A stretch of 64,000 bases of DNA from a virus, in IMG/VR virus record IMGVR_UViG_3300032086_004983, positions 1 to 64,000 of that record; one strand, given 5' to 3'. The translations under genes were made by a program, and so were the position numbers. The notes beneath the pieces are model-generated. The model was not told the origin of the DNA, did no database searches, and saw only the letters and a program-made list of their open reading frames with translations. Shown here piece by piece: positions 17,514 through 25,857 of this stretch (position 1 is its first letter; the number at the start of each line of letters is the position of its first letter).

Positions 17514-20074
17514 GTTTTTTAGATGATATAAAGCAATACGATAACGCAATGATGCCCGGAGTAAGATTGCCGAGCATCAAAATAGAAAACAAGTATTACA
17601 AAAAGCTCAATCTCGATAGTAATGTCGATAATTTTAATTTTTTAAAAGCTTTATGTTATTCTAAAATCACAACTGCACAGTTTCAATCTGAAGAATATCA
17701 AAGCCGCCTCTCAATGGAGCTTGATATTTTTAAAGAGCTTGAGTTTGTTGATTATGTTTTACTTAATTGGGACATTCTTAATTTTTGTCACGAAAATAAA
17801 ATTCCAACTGGTCCGGGTAGAGGGAGTGCCGCAGGATCATTGGTTTTATTTCTAATTGGAGTCACTAAGGTTGACCCCATTAAGTACGGATTATTTTTCG
17901 AAAGATTTGTTTCTAGATCTAGAGCTAAAAAAATCATAAAAGATGGCATTACCTATCTAGAAGGATCCCTTCTCCCTGACGTTGACAATGATATTAGTTA
18001 CGACAGAAGATCTGAGGTCATCGAGTATATCGAAAAAAAGCATTACGGAAAAACCGCTAAAATTTTAACGCTTAATACTCTTTCTAGTAAATTATGCATA
18101 AAAGAATGTGGAAAAATAGTAGGCGAATATTCTGAGTCTGAAGTTAATGAAGTAAGTGACTGTATTCCGAAAATCTTTGGAAAAGTTATGCCTCTGGTTG
18201 ACTCGTACAAAGAAAATGAAAAATTTAAAGAGTGGGTTGATTTAAATAAGAAAACTTTTGCTATAGCCAGAAAAATAGAAAGCTTAAACAAAAATACTGG
18301 AGTTCATCCGTCAGGTATTGCAATTTCATATTATGACATTCAAGAAATTTGTCCTTTACAAAAAACTAGTGAGGGAGATTTTGTCACTGGATATGATATG
18401 AATTACGTATCTGAGTTGATGGTTAAATTTGATGTTTTAGGCTTAAGAACTTTAACTGTAGTAGATAGAGTCTGTAAATCTCTAGGCATTGAGATGACCT
18501 CTATTGATGTGTCTGATAAAAATATTTACAAAAACTTCAAAGACCTAAAAACTCCTCAAGGTTTGTTTCAAATTGAAGCTGACACTAATTACAGAGTTTG
18601 CAAAAAAGTAAGACCAAGAAATCTTGAAGAACTCAGTGCCGTAGTAGCTTTAGCTAGACCCGGAGCTTTAGATTTTACAGATGAATATGCTTTATACACA
18701 AGCAGCGGTCAATTTGGGCTAGTTCATGATTTTTTTGAAGAGGAACTTTCTTACACTGCTGGAATTCCGCTATATCAAGAGCAATTGATGAAGATGGCTG
18801 TAAAAATTGGATTTACTTTAGATGAAGCCGAGCAGCTTAGAAGAATAGTGGGTAAGAAAAAAGTTGATCAAATGCCAGCTTGGAAGGAGAAAATTTCTAA
18901 AAAAATCTCAGAAAATAATTTGGATCCTAAAATAGGTGAAGTTTTATGGAAAGTTGCAGAAGATTCAGCTAATTACAGCTTTAATAAATCTCATAGTATA
19001 TCTTATGCCACACTTTCTGCTTGGACGGCGTATTTAAAGTTTAATTACCCTCAAGATTTTTATTTAGCATTATTAGAATTATCAAAATACGAACCAGATT
19101 CTCATGCCGAAATAAGCAAGATATCTCAAGAGTTAGTTCATTTTGACATGCAATTGCTTTCTCCAGATTTGTCCAAATCATCTTTAGACTTTTCAAAAGA
19201 AGGAAACAACATAAGATTCGGTTTAAACGCCATTAAAGGCGTCTCAGAGAAAAGCTTACAGGCTTTAGAGAGCTTCAGAGGCTCCAACAAAGCTAATAAG
19301 TTTGAAACGTTTCTAGCAGCAAAAGAGGCTAAAATCAATATCGGGCTTTTATCTGCTTTAATTCAAGCTGGAACTTTAGAATCTCCCGAAAATCGTTCTA
19401 GATCTGGACTGGTTATGGAAGCGCAAGTTTTCAATATATTAACAGATAAAGAAAAAGCTTACGCTTTGAGTGTTGCGGAAAAATATAACTTTGATATTTT
19501 ACAAATCGTTTTTCAAGCGGCGTTCGACCCAGATAAACCTGACGCTAAAAGAAGTGACGGTAAACCGTTCATGACTGAAAAAAGAAAAACCACTTTCAAG
19601 AAAAAATACAATGAGTATAAAAAAATCTATTCCCAAAATAAAGGTAATGAAGATTTTGCTAATTGGTATTTTGAAAATAAACTACTTGGCTACAACCCCT
19701 CAGTTAAATTAAAATCAGTATTTAAAGAAAGCCAGAGTAACTTTACAGATTGCTTACAATTAGACTCAGTATTTAACGGAGACTCTGTTAAAATAGTAGC
19801 CATAGTAGAAGATGTTTATAAAAGTAAATCAAGAAAATCTAATTCTACTTTTTATAAATTCCAAGTTAGCGATGAATCAGGGCGCACGAACGCTTTGTTC
19901 ATGGATAGCCCTAAAGTTAAGAGGTTAACTAACTACATAGAAAAAGGTAATAAGATTCCAGAAAAAGAAGACATTATAGTCTTTACAGGCAAAAAAGGAG
20001 ATGATATAGTTTGGGTAGATAACATAAATATTTTAGAAAATAAAATATACATGAAGTTATCAGATGTGGAATGA
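17510..20074 (+). CDS. DNA polymerase III alpha, catalytic core
   Basis: 854 residues that begin at the linker before the palm. PTGPGRGSAAGSLV (residues 99-112) and LLPDVDNDISYDRR (Asp157 and Asp159, the metal ligands) are DnaE palm signatures. HPSGIAIS, PLYQEQLMKMAVKIGF and YSFNKSHSISYATLSAW belong to the fingers and helix-hairpin region. The last 120 residues form an OB fold (VKIVAIVEDVYKSKS, YKFQVSDESGRTNALFM). Together with the two preceding genes it makes a three-part C-family replicase. No beta-clamp gene is recognised in this window. Confidence 0.93.
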   Translation: MSFLDDIKQYDNAMMPGVRLPSIKIENKYYKKLNLDSNVDNFNFLKALCYSKITTAQFQSEEYQSRLSMELDIFKELEFVDYVLLNWDILNFCHENKIPTGPGRGSAAGSLVLFLIGVTKVDPIKYGLFFERFVSRSRAKKIIKDGITYLEGSLLPDVDNDISYDRRSEVIEYIEKKHYGKTAKILTLNTLSSKLCIKECGKIVGEYSESEVNEVSDCIPKIFGKVMPLVDSYKENEKFKEWVDLNKKTFAIARKIESLNKNTGVHPSGIAISYYDIQEICPLQKTSEGDFVTGYDMNYVSELMVKFDVLGLRTLTVVDRVCKSLGIEMTSIDVSDKNIYKNFKDLKTPQGLFQIEADTNYRVCKKVRPRNLEELSAVVALARPGALDFTDEYALYTSSGQFGLVHDFFEEELSYTAGIPLYQEQLMKMAVKIGFTLDEAEQLRRIVGKKKVDQMPAWKEKISKKISENNLDPKIGEVLWKVAEDSANYSFNKSHSISYATLSAWTAYLKFNYPQDFYLALLELSKYEPDSHAEISKISQELVHFDMQLLSPDLSKSSLDFSKEGNNIRFGLNAIKGVSEKSLQALESFRGSNKANKFETFLAAKEAKINIGLLSALIQAGTLESPENRSRSGLVMEAQVFNILTDKEKAYALSVAEKYNFDILQIVFQAAFDPDKPDAKRSDGKPFMTEKRKTTFKKKYNEYKKIYSQNKGNEDFANWYFENKLLGYNPSVKLKSVFKESQSNFTDCLQLDSVFNGDSVKIVAIVEDVYKSKSRKSNSTFYKFQVSDESGRTNALFMDSPKVKRLTNYIEKGNKIPEKEDIIVFTGKKGDDIVWVDNINILENKIYMKLSDVE

Positions 20075-22488
20075 AAAATTATAATTTAACTCCTAGAGCT
20101 CAAAAATTAATTAAAGAAGCTCATAAAATAGCTACAGATCTTGAGTATTATCAATTAAATAATGTTCACTTGCTGTTAGCTTTTTTAAAAATTCCAAACA
20201 ATCAAATTTTAGACGCTTTTGACCAATTCGAAGTGAGCTATGATCTCGTTGAGAAGGCTTGTCTTTTTACTTTAAATAAACCCAAGCTTAGAAATAGCCA
20301 ATCAGCTTCTAGATCCAAGCTGTCTTCCATCACTAGAAAAGTTTTTTCTTCTGCTAAACAATTATCAAACAAGTATGATCATAAATATATAGGATTAGAG
20401 CATATATTTTTGTCGCTGTTTGGTGAAACAGACATCTTTTTAAGAGATGTAATAGCTAACTTGCAAATTAATTACGACGCTATATTTGATTATGTCGAAA
20501 GAAAGCTAGAAGAAAGTGATTTATTGCCTTCTTCAATTTACGAAGAAGAAGCTGATGAAGAGCAGGATCAAAAAAAATCTCAATTTAATCCCAAGAATTA
20601 TAAGTTTTTAAATGAATATGCTACTAATTTAAATTCTCAAGTCATACAAGGAAAAATAACCTCTCTCCATATTAACAAAAGTCTAATAAAAAAGATTTCT
20701 GAAGTTCTTTGTAGAAAAAATAAAAATAACCCATTAGTTGTTGGAGAAGCTGGCGTAGGAAAAACTGCATTAGTAGAATCTTTAGCGCAAGCAATTGTAG
20801 ATGGAGAATGTTCTGATTTCTTAGTAATGAAACATATTTACAATTTAGACGTTCCGATGATTATCGCCGGTTGTAAATATAGAGGAGAGTTTGAAGAAAA
20901 GATTAAAAATATTTTAAAAGAAATTGTAAACGATCCATTCATCGTGTTGTTTATTGATGAAATTCATACGATAATCGGAGCAGGTAACCCGGAAAACGGC
21001 ATGGATGTCGCAAACATTCTTAAACCTTATTTAGCTAGAGGCGAAATTAGCTGCATAGGGGCGACAACTTTCGACGAATATAAACGCACTATTGAGGGAG
21101 ACCCAGCTTTATCTAGAAGGTTTCAAATGATAAAGATGGAAGAACCTACGAAAAAAGAAGTTTTTCAGTTAATTAAAAATATTAAAAATTCTTATGAAGA
21201 TTTTCATTTAATGAATTTCTCAGATGAAACAATAAAATTCACAATCGACGTAGCTGATAAATATCTAGAAGGCAGATTCCCAGATAAAGCCTTAGATATC
21301 ATAGATCAAGTTGGAGCTAAAACAAAACTTAAAAATTTTACAAAAACTCCAGAAATGATTTCTATTGAAGAAAAAATAAAAGATCTTTCATCAAAGCAAG
21401 ATAAGCTAGCTAAAAACACATTCCTTAAAAGAATGAATTCTTTGATAAAAAAATATCAAACTATAACTGAAAAACTTTTTAACAAATGGAAAGATTCTAG
21501 ATACAGAATTAAACAGGCAGATATCTTAGAAGTTGTATCAGATAAAACTAACATTCCAATTTCAGACTTAAAAAAACAAGACTCTAAAAAAATAAAAGAC
21601 CTTAGAGATTCATTGAAGACTGAAGTTTTAGGTCAAACAGATCAAATAGATCAAATATACAAATGTTTACTAAGGGCAAAAGCTGGCTTTAGGAACGATA
21701 AAAAACCAGTATCATCATTACTTTTAGCTGGTCCGACAGGTGTCGGCAAAACCATGACTGCAAAAATTATTGCCAACAGCTTATTCCCGAATAAAAACAA
21801 CTTTATATTTTTAGATTTAACAGAATACACAGACCAAACAGCCGTCAATAAATTAATTGGATCTAGCCCGGGTTATATCGGCTACGGCAAAGGAGGCATA
21901 CTAACTGAAAAAGTTTCTAGAAACCCATACTCTTTAATTCTTTTCGACGAAATCCAAAAAGCTCACAAAGATGTATTATATTTACTGCTTCAAATACTTG
22001 AAGAGGGAAAGATATCAGATTCTTTAGGTAAAGAAGTTGATTTTTCCAATTCCATAGTAGTGATGACAACAAACATAGGATCAGATATAGCTAATTCCTC
22101 TGTTATTGGTTTCAACAAAGAAAACTCTAATATATCTAACGATATCGTAAACTCTGTCAAAAAACATTTTCCAGCAGATCTATTAAACAGAATAGACGAA
22201 GTAATACCCTTTAGCCCCCTAAAAGAAGATCATATTAAGAGTATTATAATCAAGAACTTAGATAAATTTAAAACTGAAATGAAAAACAAAAATCTTTCTT
22301 TAAATTACTCTAGTAAAATTCTTGATTATGTTTATAAAAAAATACAATTCAATAATTTTGGAGCTAGGCAAGTTTTAAAAACAGTGCAGAGAGAAATTCA
22401 AACTTTAGTTGCTGAAAAAATACTAGATAATCCAAAAACTTCTGAATTAAAAATGTGTGTCAAAAACAATAAAATATGTGTAATATAA
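20071..22488 (+). CDS. ClpC/ClpA-like AAA+ unfoldase
   Basis: 805 residues with the HSP100 architecture. An N-domain (LTPRAQKLIKEAHKIA, LNNVHLLLAFLK) is followed by AAA+ D1 with GEAGVGKT (225-232), KYRGEFEEKIK and VLFIDEIHT. A short middle helix pair comes next, then D2 with GPTGVGKT, FDEIQKAHKDV and MTTNIGSD. After D2 Walker B lies SSVIGFNKEN; an IGF or VGF tripeptide at this place is the ClpP-docking loop of ClpC/ClpA. The phage protein could therefore commandeer host ClpP (inference). It overlaps the polymerase gene by 4 bases. The short middle domain argues against ClpB. Confidence 0.9.
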   Translation: MKNYNLTPRAQKLIKEAHKIATDLEYYQLNNVHLLLAFLKIPNNQILDAFDQFEVSYDLVEKACLFTLNKPKLRNSQSASRSKLSSITRKVFSSAKQLSNKYDHKYIGLEHIFLSLFGETDIFLRDVIANLQINYDAIFDYVERKLEESDLLPSSIYEEEADEEQDQKKSQFNPKNYKFLNEYATNLNSQVIQGKITSLHINKSLIKKISEVLCRKNKNNPLVVGEAGVGKTALVESLAQAIVDGECSDFLVMKHIYNLDVPMIIAGCKYRGEFEEKIKNILKEIVNDPFIVLFIDEIHTIIGAGNPENGMDVANILKPYLARGEISCIGATTFDEYKRTIEGDPALSRRFQMIKMEEPTKKEVFQLIKNIKNSYEDFHLMNFSDETIKFTIDVADKYLEGRFPDKALDIIDQVGAKTKLKNFTKTPEMISIEEKIKDLSSKQDKLAKNTFLKRMNSLIKKYQTITEKLFNKWKDSRYRIKQADILEVVSDKTNIPISDLKKQDSKKIKDLRDSLKTEVLGQTDQIDQIYKCLLRAKAGFRNDKKPVSSLLLAGPTGVGKTMTAKIIANSLFPNKNNFIFLDLTEYTDQTAVNKLIGSSPGYIGYGKGGILTEKVSRNPYSLILFDEIQKAHKDVLYLLLQILEEGKISDSLGKEVDFSNSIVVMTTNIGSDIANSSVIGFNKENSNISNDIVNSVKKHFPADLLNRIDEVIPFSPLKEDHIKSIIIKNLDKFKTEMKNKNLSLNYSSKILDYVYKKIQFNNFGARQVLKTVQREIQTLVAEKILDNPKTSELKMCVKNNKICVI
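22478..22483 (+). promoter_or_regulatory. GTGTAA promoter box
   Basis: GTGTAA followed by TATAAGTAT lies 9 bases before the ATG at 22493, overlapping the end of the clp-like gene. Same box and distance as at other operon heads. Confidence 0.5.
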
Positions 22489-22492
22489 GTAT

Positions 22493-22696
22493 ATGCCTTT
22501 ACCTAAACCAAGGAAAAGAGAATCTCGACAAGAATTCGTCAGCAGATGTATGAGTGACGATATGATGACTAGTGAGTACAAAGAGCAAAAACAGCGTGTT
22601 GCAGTTTGTTTAACTCAGTTTCAAAATATTCAAAAATCCAAAGGTGAAGCTAGCTGGGATGATGTCCGTAAAGGAAATATATTAGGATTATTATAA
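22493..22696 (+). CDS. Small phage protein, 67 residues
   Basis: MPLPKPRKRESRQEFVSRCM followed by a conserved KQRVAVCLTQF stretch. I recognise this pattern from short phage proteins or domains lying next to head-maturation genes, where a sentence-like ESRQEF.SRC...Y..QKQRVAVC is conserved. Function unknown. It heads a GTGTAA-driven unit with the structural-type gene downstream. Confidence 0.6.
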   Translation: MPLPKPRKRESRQEFVSRCMSDDMMTSEYKEQKQRVAVCLTQFQNIQKSKGEASWDDVRKGNILGLL

Positions 22697-22697
22697 T

Positions 22698-23537
22698 ATG
22701 CAAACCCCACCTAACATTCACGATGCATTCGCAATTTCCCCCAGTAGAACTCATACAGTTAATTTTAATTACGTATGGGATGAAGTTAATGATTATTGGA
22801 CCCCTGAAAGAACCAGCGCTATTTCAAGAGACGCAATTTTAGGAAAAGCTGACGATTTTATTCACAAATTTGGAAGTAATCCTAACGTTTCCAACTCTAT
22901 CAGTAAGATTGCTCCAGAAACTGTTTGGGACGGTTCTACAGAGTATGTTTTTCCTCCTGATTCAGGAACAGGTATACAAATTAAATCTTCACAAACAAAT
23001 GATAATCAAGAATTTGTTGTTCAAGGACTTGATGAAAATTTTCTAGAACAAAATTGGACAGGTAATTTAAATGGTCAAACAGAAGTTAATATAGGTGGAA
23101 CTTGGTCAAGGGTTTTTAGAGCATTTAATAACGATACTACATATATATCTGGCGATATAAATATTCATGCTAGCGGAGATGATTCAACAAGCTACGCTCA
23201 AGTTTTAGCAGGTAATGAACAAACAATGATGGCAATTTATACAGTTCCTGCTAATTTTACTGGATATTTGACCGAATACCACATGAGCGCCAGCAACCCC
23301 GGAAGTGCTTCCTCGATAGATTATACAGTTCAAATCAAAACAAGAGAATACGGAAAAATCTTTCGTGTCCAAGAGGTTACTTCCGTAGGCACTACTCATA
23401 ATGTTAGCCAAATACTTCCTTTTCCTAACTTTTTAAGCCCTAAAACTGATATTATCATATGCGCAGTTGATTCAAACGGAGGAGGAGGCACACTTAACGC
23501 TGACTTTGATATAGCATTGGTTTCAAACGAAAACTAA
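22698..23537 (+). CDS. Probable virion structural protein
   Basis: 279 residues, rich in Thr, Ser, Asn and Gly with beta-strand periodicity (TYISGDINIHASGDD, TMMAIYTVPANFTGYLTEY, YTVQIKTREYGKIFRV). The N-terminus contains FAISPSRTHTVNFNYVWDEV. The second half looks like a phage tail/fibre or head-decoration jelly-roll, as in marine phages. No catalytic motif. Assignment is by composition and context only. Confidence 0.5.
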   Translation: MQTPPNIHDAFAISPSRTHTVNFNYVWDEVNDYWTPERTSAISRDAILGKADDFIHKFGSNPNVSNSISKIAPETVWDGSTEYVFPPDSGTGIQIKSSQTNDNQEFVVQGLDENFLEQNWTGNLNGQTEVNIGGTWSRVFRAFNNDTTYISGDINIHASGDDSTSYAQVLAGNEQTMMAIYTVPANFTGYLTEYHMSASNPGSASSIDYTVQIKTREYGKIFRVQEVTSVGTTHNVSQILPFPNFLSPKTDIIICAVDSNGGGGTLNADFDIALVSNEN

Positions 23538-23589
23538 CCGTAATCTTTAGAAAAAAATACTTGAAATTTTATTTTATTGATTCATAATA

Positions 23590-23613
23590 GTTATATTACT
23601 TAATTAATATAAC
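23590..23613 (+). promoter_or_regulatory. Hairpin before the FtsZ-like operon
   Basis: A perfect 9-base inverted repeat, GTTATATTA and TAATATAAC, with a 6-base loop ends 3 bases before the ATG at 23617. TTGAAA lies about 30 bases upstream of it. It may be an operator or a leader hairpin controlling the small gene and the FtsZ-like gene; there is no T run, so it is not a terminator. Confidence 0.45.
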
Positions 23614-23616
23614 GAC

Positions 23617-23721
23617 ATGTCACAAGAAGAAAATACAGATACAGTGGGATCTCTCAAGATTCGTGTTGCAAATATGCTCCTTAATACCGTTGCTCTCAGC
23701 GAGAGTTTAAATTTAATATAA
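23617..23721 (+). CDS. 34-residue small protein upstream of FtsZ-like gene
   Basis: An ATG at 23617 opens a 34-residue frame (begins MSQEENTDTV, contains KIRVANMLLNTVAL) that stops 3 bases before the ATG of the FtsZ-like gene. Codon use matches the phage and it fills the gap exactly. It may be a leader peptide or a small regulator of the GTPase; no family recognised. Confidence 0.5.
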   Translation: MSQEENTDTVGSLKIRVANMLLNTVALSESLNLI

Positions 23722-23724
23722 ATT

Positions 23725-24882
23725 ATGAGTGATTTTAATCCAATCTATGATGTCGGTGCAGATAATGAGCCTGATGCAGGTAACAATGACACTTTTGACT
23801 TTGCAATGCCTGACATTCCAGAGCCAACTCAAGAAGAAAAAGTCGAACTAAAAGATAAAGATGCAGTAGGTTTTAAGTTTGGCTTTATTGGCGCTGGCCA
23901 AGGCGGGGGTAAATTAGCCGAAACTTTTTCTAAAATAGGCTACGCAAGAGTTGGAGTAATTAACACAGCTGACCAAGATCTGGCCACGTTGAATGTTAAA
24001 AACAAATTAAAATTTGGAGAACAACAAGGAGCTGGCAAAAATAGAGGTATTGCCAAGCAAGCTTTTGCTGAAAATAAAGAAGATGTTGTTGACTTCATTA
24101 AAGATTCTATCGGTACAGATATTGATAGAATTTTTGTAACAATTGGAGCTGGAGGTGGTACTGGTGCTGGCGTTTCCTCTGAGTTAGTTAAAACTGTTCA
24201 TGAATATCAACAAACAGTAAAAGCTTCATCTCCATATGTAGGTTTAATTTTAGCTTTACCCAAACTATCTGAGGGCAAAAAAGTTAGCTTAAATGCTTAT
24301 GAAACTTTAAAAGAAGCGTGTGACTTGGTAGATAAAAAAATAGTTTCACCTTTAATTATTTTAGACAACGAAAAAATTAATACTCTTTACCCTAAATTAT
24401 CGATAAATAAGTTCTGGCAAGTAGCAAATGCCAACATTTGTTCGCTGTTTCATTTATTCAATAATATTATTACAAAAAATAGTCAGTATAGCACTTTTGA
24501 CACTAATGATTTCAGAACCGTTTTAGATTCTGGCATTATGGTTTTTGGAGCGACAAATATTAACGACACAGGTAGTGAATCCGCAATTTCTAAAGCTGTT
24601 AGAGATAACCTTAAAAGAAACGTTTTATGCGGAGAATTAGACCTATCTACAGGCGTTGTAGCGGCATCTGTTGCTATAGGTGACGAAGAAACTCTTGATA
24701 ACATTCCACAGGAATATATAGATGGAGCTTTTAATCAACTAAATAGAACTTTAAAAACGAATAGCACAGTACATCAAGGTATTTATAAAGGAGCTAAAAA
24801 AGGCTTGTCTTTATTTACGGCAATTGGAGGCATATCTACTCCAGAAGATAAGCTGGAATCACTTCTTAAATCGTCTCAATAA
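23725..24882 (+). CDS. FtsZ/tubulin-like GTPase
   Basis: 385 residues. An acidic 50-residue N-terminus precedes GFIGAGQGGGKLAETF (nucleotide-binding T1-like loop). Then comes FVTIGAGGGTGAGVSSE, the tubulin/FtsZ signature loop that binds GTP phosphates, and a later DFRTVLDSGIMVFGATN as the T7-like region. It probably assembles into filaments; phage tubulins such as PhuZ position phage DNA or capsids in large phages. This one is longer than PhuZ and closer to FtsZ in its glycine loop. A GTGTAA box follows its stop. Confidence 0.85.
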   Translation: MSDFNPIYDVGADNEPDAGNNDTFDFAMPDIPEPTQEEKVELKDKDAVGFKFGFIGAGQGGGKLAETFSKIGYARVGVINTADQDLATLNVKNKLKFGEQQGAGKNRGIAKQAFAENKEDVVDFIKDSIGTDIDRIFVTIGAGGGTGAGVSSELVKTVHEYQQTVKASSPYVGLILALPKLSEGKKVSLNAYETLKEACDLVDKKIVSPLIILDNEKINTLYPKLSINKFWQVANANICSLFHLFNNIITKNSQYSTFDTNDFRTVLDSGIMVFGATNINDTGSESAISKAVRDNLKRNVLCGELDLSTGVVAASVAIGDEETLDNIPQEYIDGAFNQLNRTLKTNSTVHQGIYKGAKKGLSLFTAIGGISTPEDKLESLLKSSQ

Positions 24883-24888
24883 GTGTAA
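24883..24888 (+). promoter_or_regulatory. GTGTAA promoter box
   Basis: GTGTAA directly after the TAA of the FtsZ-like gene and 9 bases before the ATG at 24898. Confidence 0.5.
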
Positions 24889-24897
24889 AACATAAAA

Positions 24898-25119
24898 ATG
24901 AAAGATTTAATATTACCATTTTGTACTTTTAACACAGGAACGACCATTAGTTGTCCATCTAATAAAAATATTTACGTTATTGCTGCTAACGCTGGATTTA
25001 CAGCTGAAAGTGAATCGTTAACGATTTCCGCTCCCATTAGTTTTTCAGTGCCTTTAAAAATAAGCACTGACATAACAGGGGCTACAGAAAAAACGATATT
25101 TTATTACATAGCAGATTAA
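24898..25119 (+). CDS. Small beta-rich protein, 73 residues
   Basis: A single short gene between a GTGTAA box and a terminator, so it is a monocistronic unit. The sequence alternates hydrophobic and small residues (LPFCTFNTGTTISCPSNKN, ISAPISFSVPLKIST), compatible with a small beta-sandwich, perhaps a minor virion or decoration protein. No family recognised. Confidence 0.5.
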   Translation: MKDLILPFCTFNTGTTISCPSNKNIYVIAANAGFTAESESLTISAPISFSVPLKISTDITGATEKTIFYYIAD

Positions 25120-25122
25120 CTC

Positions 25123-25151
25123 AAAGAGCCTCAAAAGAGGCTCTTTTTTTT
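25123..25151 (+). terminator. Rho-independent terminator
   Basis: AAAGAGCCTC, loop AAAA, GAGGCTCTTT, then a run of eight T, 3 bases after the stop at 25119. Confidence 0.9.
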
Positions 25152-25157
25152 GTGGAA

Positions 25158-25190
25158 ATATTGCATTTTATTTTTATAATCATGCAATAT
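25158..25190 (+). promoter_or_regulatory. Inverted repeat around a -10 element and start codon
   Basis: ATATTGCAT (25158-25166) and ATGCAATAT (25182-25190) form a perfect 9-base inverted repeat. TATAAT lies between them at 25175-25180, and the last two bases of the right arm are the first two of the ATG at 25189. The arrangement suggests an operator over the promoter, or a structure masking the start codon. The -35 region is weak (TTGTGG, 19-base spacer). Confidence 0.55.
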
Positions 25191-25770
25191 GAGTTTACAA
25201 TTATACAAGCCAAACCCTAAAAATACTGGCTGCGCCATGAGTTTCCAAATCTCTCAAAAGCCAGATCAAGAGCCACAGTTTTTTGCTAATTGCATTTTAC
25301 AACATTCGTGGAATAACCAAAATAAAACAGGATCTTTTTCCGAAAGTAGAAATGACCCCTCCAAGACTATCGCTTTAAAATTCAATGAGTTTGAGTTGGG
25401 TGAAATTATTAGTAGCTTCAATAATAAAACCGCTTATTCAACTTTTCACAGCAATGAGTCCACCAAAACTCAAATCAGGCTAACTCCTTACGAAAAAACT
25501 AGAGGAAGCGGAGATTTCGCAGTTCAAGTCACAGCTTTTGGGTTCACTATCGTCAGAAATGGTTCTGATACTTTTAAAGTCCCAGTAGATCCGGGCGAAG
25601 GAGTTAGATTAGTTTCTTTTATTAATCATTATTTTAATGTTTTAGACACCTTTAGAGACCAAAAAGCTAAAGAGAATCAAAAACAATATCAATCTAATAA
25701 GCAAAAATTCACTCCTAAGAAAAAAGAAGCGCCGAAACAACCTATCGCCGCCGAAGAAGATGAATTTTAA
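25189..25770 (+). CDS. Candidate ssDNA-binding protein (PC4/Whirly-like)
   Basis: 193 residues. The middle has TIALKFNEFELGEIISSF, KTAYSTFHSNESTKTQIRLTPY and a beta strand FAVQVTAFGFTIVRNG, a pattern like small phage DNA-binding proteins of the PC4 type. The C-terminal 40 residues are a Gln/Lys-rich linker ending in an acidic tail (AAEEDEF), as in SSB proteins that recruit partners by the tail. The promoter with an inverted repeat could allow self-regulation. Function is inferred from the tail and layout. Confidence 0.55.
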   Translation: MSLQLYKPNPKNTGCAMSFQISQKPDQEPQFFANCILQHSWNNQNKTGSFSESRNDPSKTIALKFNEFELGEIISSFNNKTAYSTFHSNESTKTQIRLTPYEKTRGSGDFAVQVTAFGFTIVRNGSDTFKVPVDPGEGVRLVSFINHYFNVLDTFRDQKAKENQKQYQSNKQKFTPKKKEAPKQPIAAEEDEF

Positions 25771-25772
25771 TT

Positions 25773-25850
25773 AATTTTGTTCTGCAAGAATATTTCAAAG
25801 GATCAATACGCTAGACGTATTTCACTCTCTCAATATTAAGCAGCGCAATT
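25773..25850 (-). repeat. TIGR-like structured unit 1 (solo)
   Basis: Minus-strand reading: outer stem (AATATT arms, extended by GCAG and AATT pairs), GA, variable GAGAG plus U, GA, inner stem AATACG with loop TCTAG and CGTATT, GA, variable TCCTT plus U, GA, outer stem. The first variable dinucleotides GA and TC are reverse complements. Joined across the overlap they predict an 8-base site CTCTCCTT. It lies in the gap before the glycosyltransferase at 25858, over 23 kb from the other units' protein. Confidence 0.75.
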
Positions 25851-25857
25851 ATTTTTC

